Below, piece by piece: positions 6,610 through 8,902 of a stretch of DNA of 8,902 bases (position 1 is the first letter of the stretch; each line of letters begins with the position of its first letter). Position numbers and translations under genes: made by a program. The notes below the pieces were generated by a model. The model ran no database searches. It saw nothing but the letters and a program-made list of their open reading frames with translations, and was not told the DNA's origin. Origin of the DNA: an uncultured Clostridia bacterium (GTDB lineage Bacteria > Bacillota_A > Clostridia > Oscillospirales > Oscillospiraceae); NCBI GenBank assembly GCA_946408145.1, contig CAMJQX010000056.1, positions 1 to 8,902 of the forward strand, written 5' to 3'.

Positions 6610-6622
6610 CGCGGCGTTGCCA
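6604..6622. promoter_or_regulatory. 19-bp near-palindrome spanning both divergent -35 boxes, candidate operator
   Basis: TGTCAACGCGGCGTTGCCA is a palindrome centred on 6613 with a single mismatched pair (6606/6620). Its core CAACGC-G-GCGTTG is perfect. Its two arms contain the -35 hexamers of the leftward and rightward promoters. Part of the symmetry is expected from two opposed TTGxCA boxes, but the inner CGC-G-GCG is not. A dimeric regulator bound here would block both promoters; this is inference. Confidence 0.4.
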
Positions 6623-6645
6623 TTTTTAAGAACTGTTGGTATACT
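6617..6645 (+). promoter_or_regulatory. Extended -10 promoter of the flavoprotein operon
   Basis: TTGCCA (6617-6622), a 17-bp spacer and TATACT (6640-6645) match the sigma-A consensus at five of six positions each. TG at 6637-6638, one base before the -10, makes an extended -10 element. Transcription should begin near 6652, about 49 nt before ATG 6701. The leader includes a small GC hairpin at 6673-6686 just before the Shine-Dalgarno. Confidence 0.8.
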
Positions 6646-6700
6646 GATGCTGAAAAAGGGAAAAAAGCACCGGCCCCCTTCGGGGCGGGAGGAAAGCACT

Positions 6701-7906
6701 ATGAACACAGTCGTCGTCATCGGCGGCGGGGCCTCCGGCATCATGGCCGCGCTGACCGCCGCGGAAAACCGCGAAAACCGCGTGATCCTGCTCGAGCGCC
6801 AGCAGCGCATCGGGCGCAAGCTGCTGGCCACCGGCAACGGCCGCTGCAACCTGAGCAACACCGGCGCCGCGCCCGATCATTACCACGGCGAGCAGGCGGA
6901 CTTCGCCGCGAGCGCGCTGGCGAAGTTCCCGCCGCGGGACACGCTGGATTATTTCGGCAAGCTGGGGCTTCTGACCGAGGAGGAGTACGGCGGGCGGGTC
7001 TATCCCCTCTCGAACTCCGCCAATTCGGTGCTTGACGTGCTGCGCTTCGCGCTGGAGAAGGCGCGTGTCGAGCTGCGCTGCGCCTGTCCGGCCCGCCGGA
7101 TCCTGCGGCAGGACGCGGGCTACAGCGTCGTCACCGACGAGGGGAGCATCGGCGCGGACTTCCTGATCGTCGCCTGCGGCGGGGCCGCGGGGGCGAAGCT
7201 CGGCGGCGTGTCCGACGGCTATGAGCTCCTCAAGCCCCTCGGCCACAAGCGCACGGCCCTGCGCCCCTCGCTCGTGCAGATCCTGACCGCGCCGGACTAC
7301 CCCCGCGCGCTCAAGGGCGTGCGGGCGCAGGCGGCCGTCCGCCTGTTCGCGGGCGAGAGCCTTCTGGGCGAGAGCCGCGGCGAGCTGCAGTTCACCGAGA
7401 CCGGCGTCTCGGGTCCGGCGGCCTTCGACCTCTCCCGCGCCGCCGCCGCGGGCGGCGAGGGGCTGACGCTGCACGCGGATTTCCTGCCGGATGGGGCGGA
7501 CGCTTTTGCGCTGCTCGTGGCAAGGCGTGAGATCTTCCCCGAGCAGCCCGCCTCCGAGCTCTTCACCGGCATGCTCCACAACCGGCTCGGCCGCATGCTC
7601 GTCAAATATGCCGCCCTTGAGGCGGCGCGGCCCCTCGGCAGCCTGACGGACAGGGAGCTCTCCCGCGCGGCGCGCGCCTGCACCGACTTCACGCTGCCCG
7701 TGCGCGGCACCGAGGGCTTCGACAACGCGCAGGTCACCGCCGGCGGTATCCGTACGGCGGGCTTCAACCCAGAGACGCTGGAGAGCTGGTTCATGCCGGG
7801 CCTCTTCGTCTGTGGGGAGCTGTTGGACGTCGACGGCGACTGCGGCGGCTACAACCTGCAGTGGGCCTGGGCCAGCGGCAGGCTTGCGGGGAGGCTGGGA
7901 AGATGA
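6701..7906 (+). CDS. BaiN/HI0933-family NAD(P)/FAD-dependent oxidoreductase
   Basis: The product is 401 aa, the usual size for this family. The N-terminal Rossmann motif is VVVIGGGASGIMAA (4-17), ending at the ribose-binding acid in LLERQQRIGRK (30-40). The signature LLATGNGRCNLSN (41-53) and the C-terminal FAD motif GLFVCGELLDVDGDCGG (367-383) with YNLQWAWASG (384-393) are typical of the HI0933/YhiN/BaiN group. FTETGVSGPAAFDLSR (231-246) is also characteristic. The BaiN member of Clostridium scindens has been linked to bile-acid dehydroxylation, but most members have no proven substrate, so no substrate is claimed. ATG 6701 has GGGAGGA with a 7-nt spacer; the frame is open upstream to 6617, but that region contains the promoter. 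It overlaps the next gene by 4 nt (ATGA). No truncation is seen. Confidence 0.93.
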   Translation: MNTVVVIGGGASGIMAALTAAENRENRVILLERQQRIGRKLLATGNGRCNLSNTGAAPDHYHGEQADFAASALAKFPPRDTLDYFGKLGLLTEEEYGGRVYPLSNSANSVLDVLRFALEKARVELRCACPARRILRQDAGYSVVTDEGSIGADFLIVACGGAAGAKLGGVSDGYELLKPLGHKRTALRPSLVQILTAPDYPRALKGVRAQAAVRLFAGESLLGESRGELQFTETGVSGPAAFDLSRAAAAGGEGLTLHADFLPDGADAFALLVARREIFPEQPASELFTGMLHNRLGRMLVKYAALEAARPLGSLTDRELSRAARACTDFTLPVRGTEGFDNAQVTAGGIRTAGFNPETLESWFMPGLFVCGELLDVDGDCGGYNLQWAWASGRLAGRLGR

Positions 7907-8902
7907 TCCTGATCCGCAATCTTCGCCTGGATCCGGAGGAGCCGGTCGAGGCGCTGCCGCTCCGGGCCGCGAAAAAACTCCGGATCGCGCCGGAGCGCAT
8001 CACAGACTGGCGGCTGGTCAAAAAATCGCTCGACGCCCGGAAAAAGGACGATCTGCACTATGTCTGCGCCGTCGCCGCGGAGATCCGCGGGCCGCTGCGC
8101 GTTCGGGACCGGGACGTGTCGGACTATGCGCCGCCCGTCTACGAGATCCCGCGCGTCGAGGCGGCCTCGCGCCCGGTCGTGGCGGGCTTCGGCCCGGCGG
8201 GCATGTTCGCCGCCCTGGTGCTGGCGAAGGCCGGCGCGCGGCCGATCGTGCTCGAGCGCGGACAGGACGCGCCGACCCGCCTCGCCGCGGTGGAGGCCTT
8301 CCGCGCGGGCGGCCCGCTCGATCCGGAAAACAATGTGCAGTTCGGCGAGGGCGGCGCCGGCACCTTCTCGGACGGGAAGCTCAACACCGGCACGCACGAT
8401 CCGCGCCTGCACTGGGTGCTCGAGCAGTTCGCCGCCCACGGCGCGCCCGAGAGCGTCCGCTGGGACGCAAAGCCCCACATCGGCACCGACATCCTCGTGG
8501 ACGTGGTGCAGGCCTTCCGGCGGGAGATCGTCTCGCTCGGCGGCGAAGTGCGCTTCGGCGCGAAGCTCACCGGGCTCAGGGCCGAAAACGGCGTACTCAC
8601 AGGCGTCGAGGTCAATCACGGCGAGACGCTCCCCTGCGCCGCGCTGATCCTCGCGATCGGCCACTCCGCGCGCGACACCTTTGAGATGCTGCACGCGGCC
8701 GGCATCCCCATGGAGCCCAAGCCCTTCTCGATGGGCGTGCGCATCGAGCACCGGCAGGAGGCCGTCGATCTCGCCCAGTACGGGCGTGCGCGCGGGGCTC
8801 TGCCCGCGGCGGATTATTCGCTGAACGTGCGGCTGCCGGACGGGACGAGCGCCTACACCTTCTGCATGTGCCCCGGCGGGCAGGTCTTCGCCGCGGCCTC
8901 GG
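7903..8902 (+). CDS. COG2509-type FAD-dependent dehydrogenase, C-terminus off window
   Basis: The first 333 codons are visible and the frame is open to the right edge. Residues 1-75 form the small N-terminal domain typical of COG2509 (RAAKKLRIAP, then KKSLDARKKDDLHYV). The FAD Rossmann motif is PVVAGFGPAGMFAALVLAKAG (91-111) with VLERG following. The family signature NNVQFGEGGAGTFSDGKLNT (143-162) is intact, and a second nucleotide-contact motif, LILAIGHSARDTF, lies at 248-260. The family is annotated only as uncharacterised FAD-dependent dehydrogenase, with a usual length above 450 residues, so roughly the last quarter or more is missing here because of the window edge. The ATG at 7903 overlaps the previous stop as ATGA and has GAGG 8 nt upstream, so the two flavoproteins are coupled. 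The substrate is unknown. Confidence 0.9.
   Translation, partial: MILIRNLRLDPEEPVEALPLRAAKKLRIAPERITDWRLVKKSLDARKKDDLHYVCAVAAEIRGPLRVRDRDVSDYAPPVYEIPRVEAASRPVVAGFGPAGMFAALVLAKAGARPIVLERGQDAPTRLAAVEAFRAGGPLDPENNVQFGEGGAGTFSDGKLNTGTHDPRLHWVLEQFAAHGAPESVRWDAKPHIGTDILVDVVQAFRREIVSLGGEVRFGAKLTGLRAENGVLTGVEVNHGETLPCAALILAIGHSARDTFEMLHAAGIPMEPKPFSMGVRIEHRQEAVDLAQYGRARGALPAADYSLNVRLPDGTSAYTFCMCPGGQVFAAAS

Noticed and set aside
6617..6700. N-terminal extension of the BaiN-like gene to 6617
   Set aside because: The region holds the -35 and -10 boxes, and ATG 6701 gives a canonical Rossmann start with a strong Shine-Dalgarno.
6547..6861. N-terminal extension of the CotH gene to 6861
   Set aside because: It would run across the promoter and deep into the divergent flavoprotein gene, while the start at 6546 gives a ribosome site followed at once by a lipoprotein signal.

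Overview
The window is GC-rich bacterial DNA with tightly packed genes and strong Shine-Dalgarno sites. The gene families (CotH/LTD, VTC, DUF4956, Cthe_2159-like beta-helix, BaiN-like and COG2509 flavoproteins) and the simple sigma-A type promoters point to a high-GC member of the Clostridia, most like a gut Oscillospiraceae-type Firmicute. This taxonomic placement is inference from gene content, not from a marker gene. No rRNA, tRNA, CRISPR array, IS element or phage gene was seen.

Left part, minus strand (6546 down to 1). A consensus promoter (TTGACA, 18 bp, TATAAT) at 6580-6609 drives a compact four-gene operon: a secreted CotH-kinase-family lipoprotein with two lamin-tail domains (4102-6546), a VTC-domain polyphosphate-polymerase-like protein (3380-4099), a multi-spanning DUF4956 membrane protein (2722-3387), and a lipoprotein with a Cthe_2159-type carbohydrate-binding beta-helix (1412-2722). 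Junctions overlap or lie within 2 nt, so translation is probably coupled. A hairpin at 1357-1379 ends this unit. A fifth minus-strand gene follows after 267 bp with its own promoter: a secreted DUF1565-type beta-helix protein whose C-terminal part is an acidic Ser/Glu octapeptide repeat that runs off the left edge.

Right part, plus strand (6701 to 8902). A second promoter, divergent from the first, drives two coupled flavoproteins: a BaiN/HI0933-type FAD oxidoreductase (6701-7906) and a COG2509 FAD-dependent dehydrogenase (7903 to the right edge, incomplete). The two -35 boxes sit inside one 19-bp near-palindrome (6604-6622).

How the genes may work together: the left cluster looks like a cell-envelope module, with a cytoplasmic triphosphate-tunnel polymerase, a membrane partner, an outer-face kinase-like lipoprotein and two exported beta-helix proteins. 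The VTC plus DUF4956 pair resembles a split version of the yeast Vtc complex. The S-E-E repeats of the last protein are a plausible, untested substrate for the CotH-type kinase. The two flavoproteins are probably metabolic and unrelated to the surface module except for the shared divergent control region.
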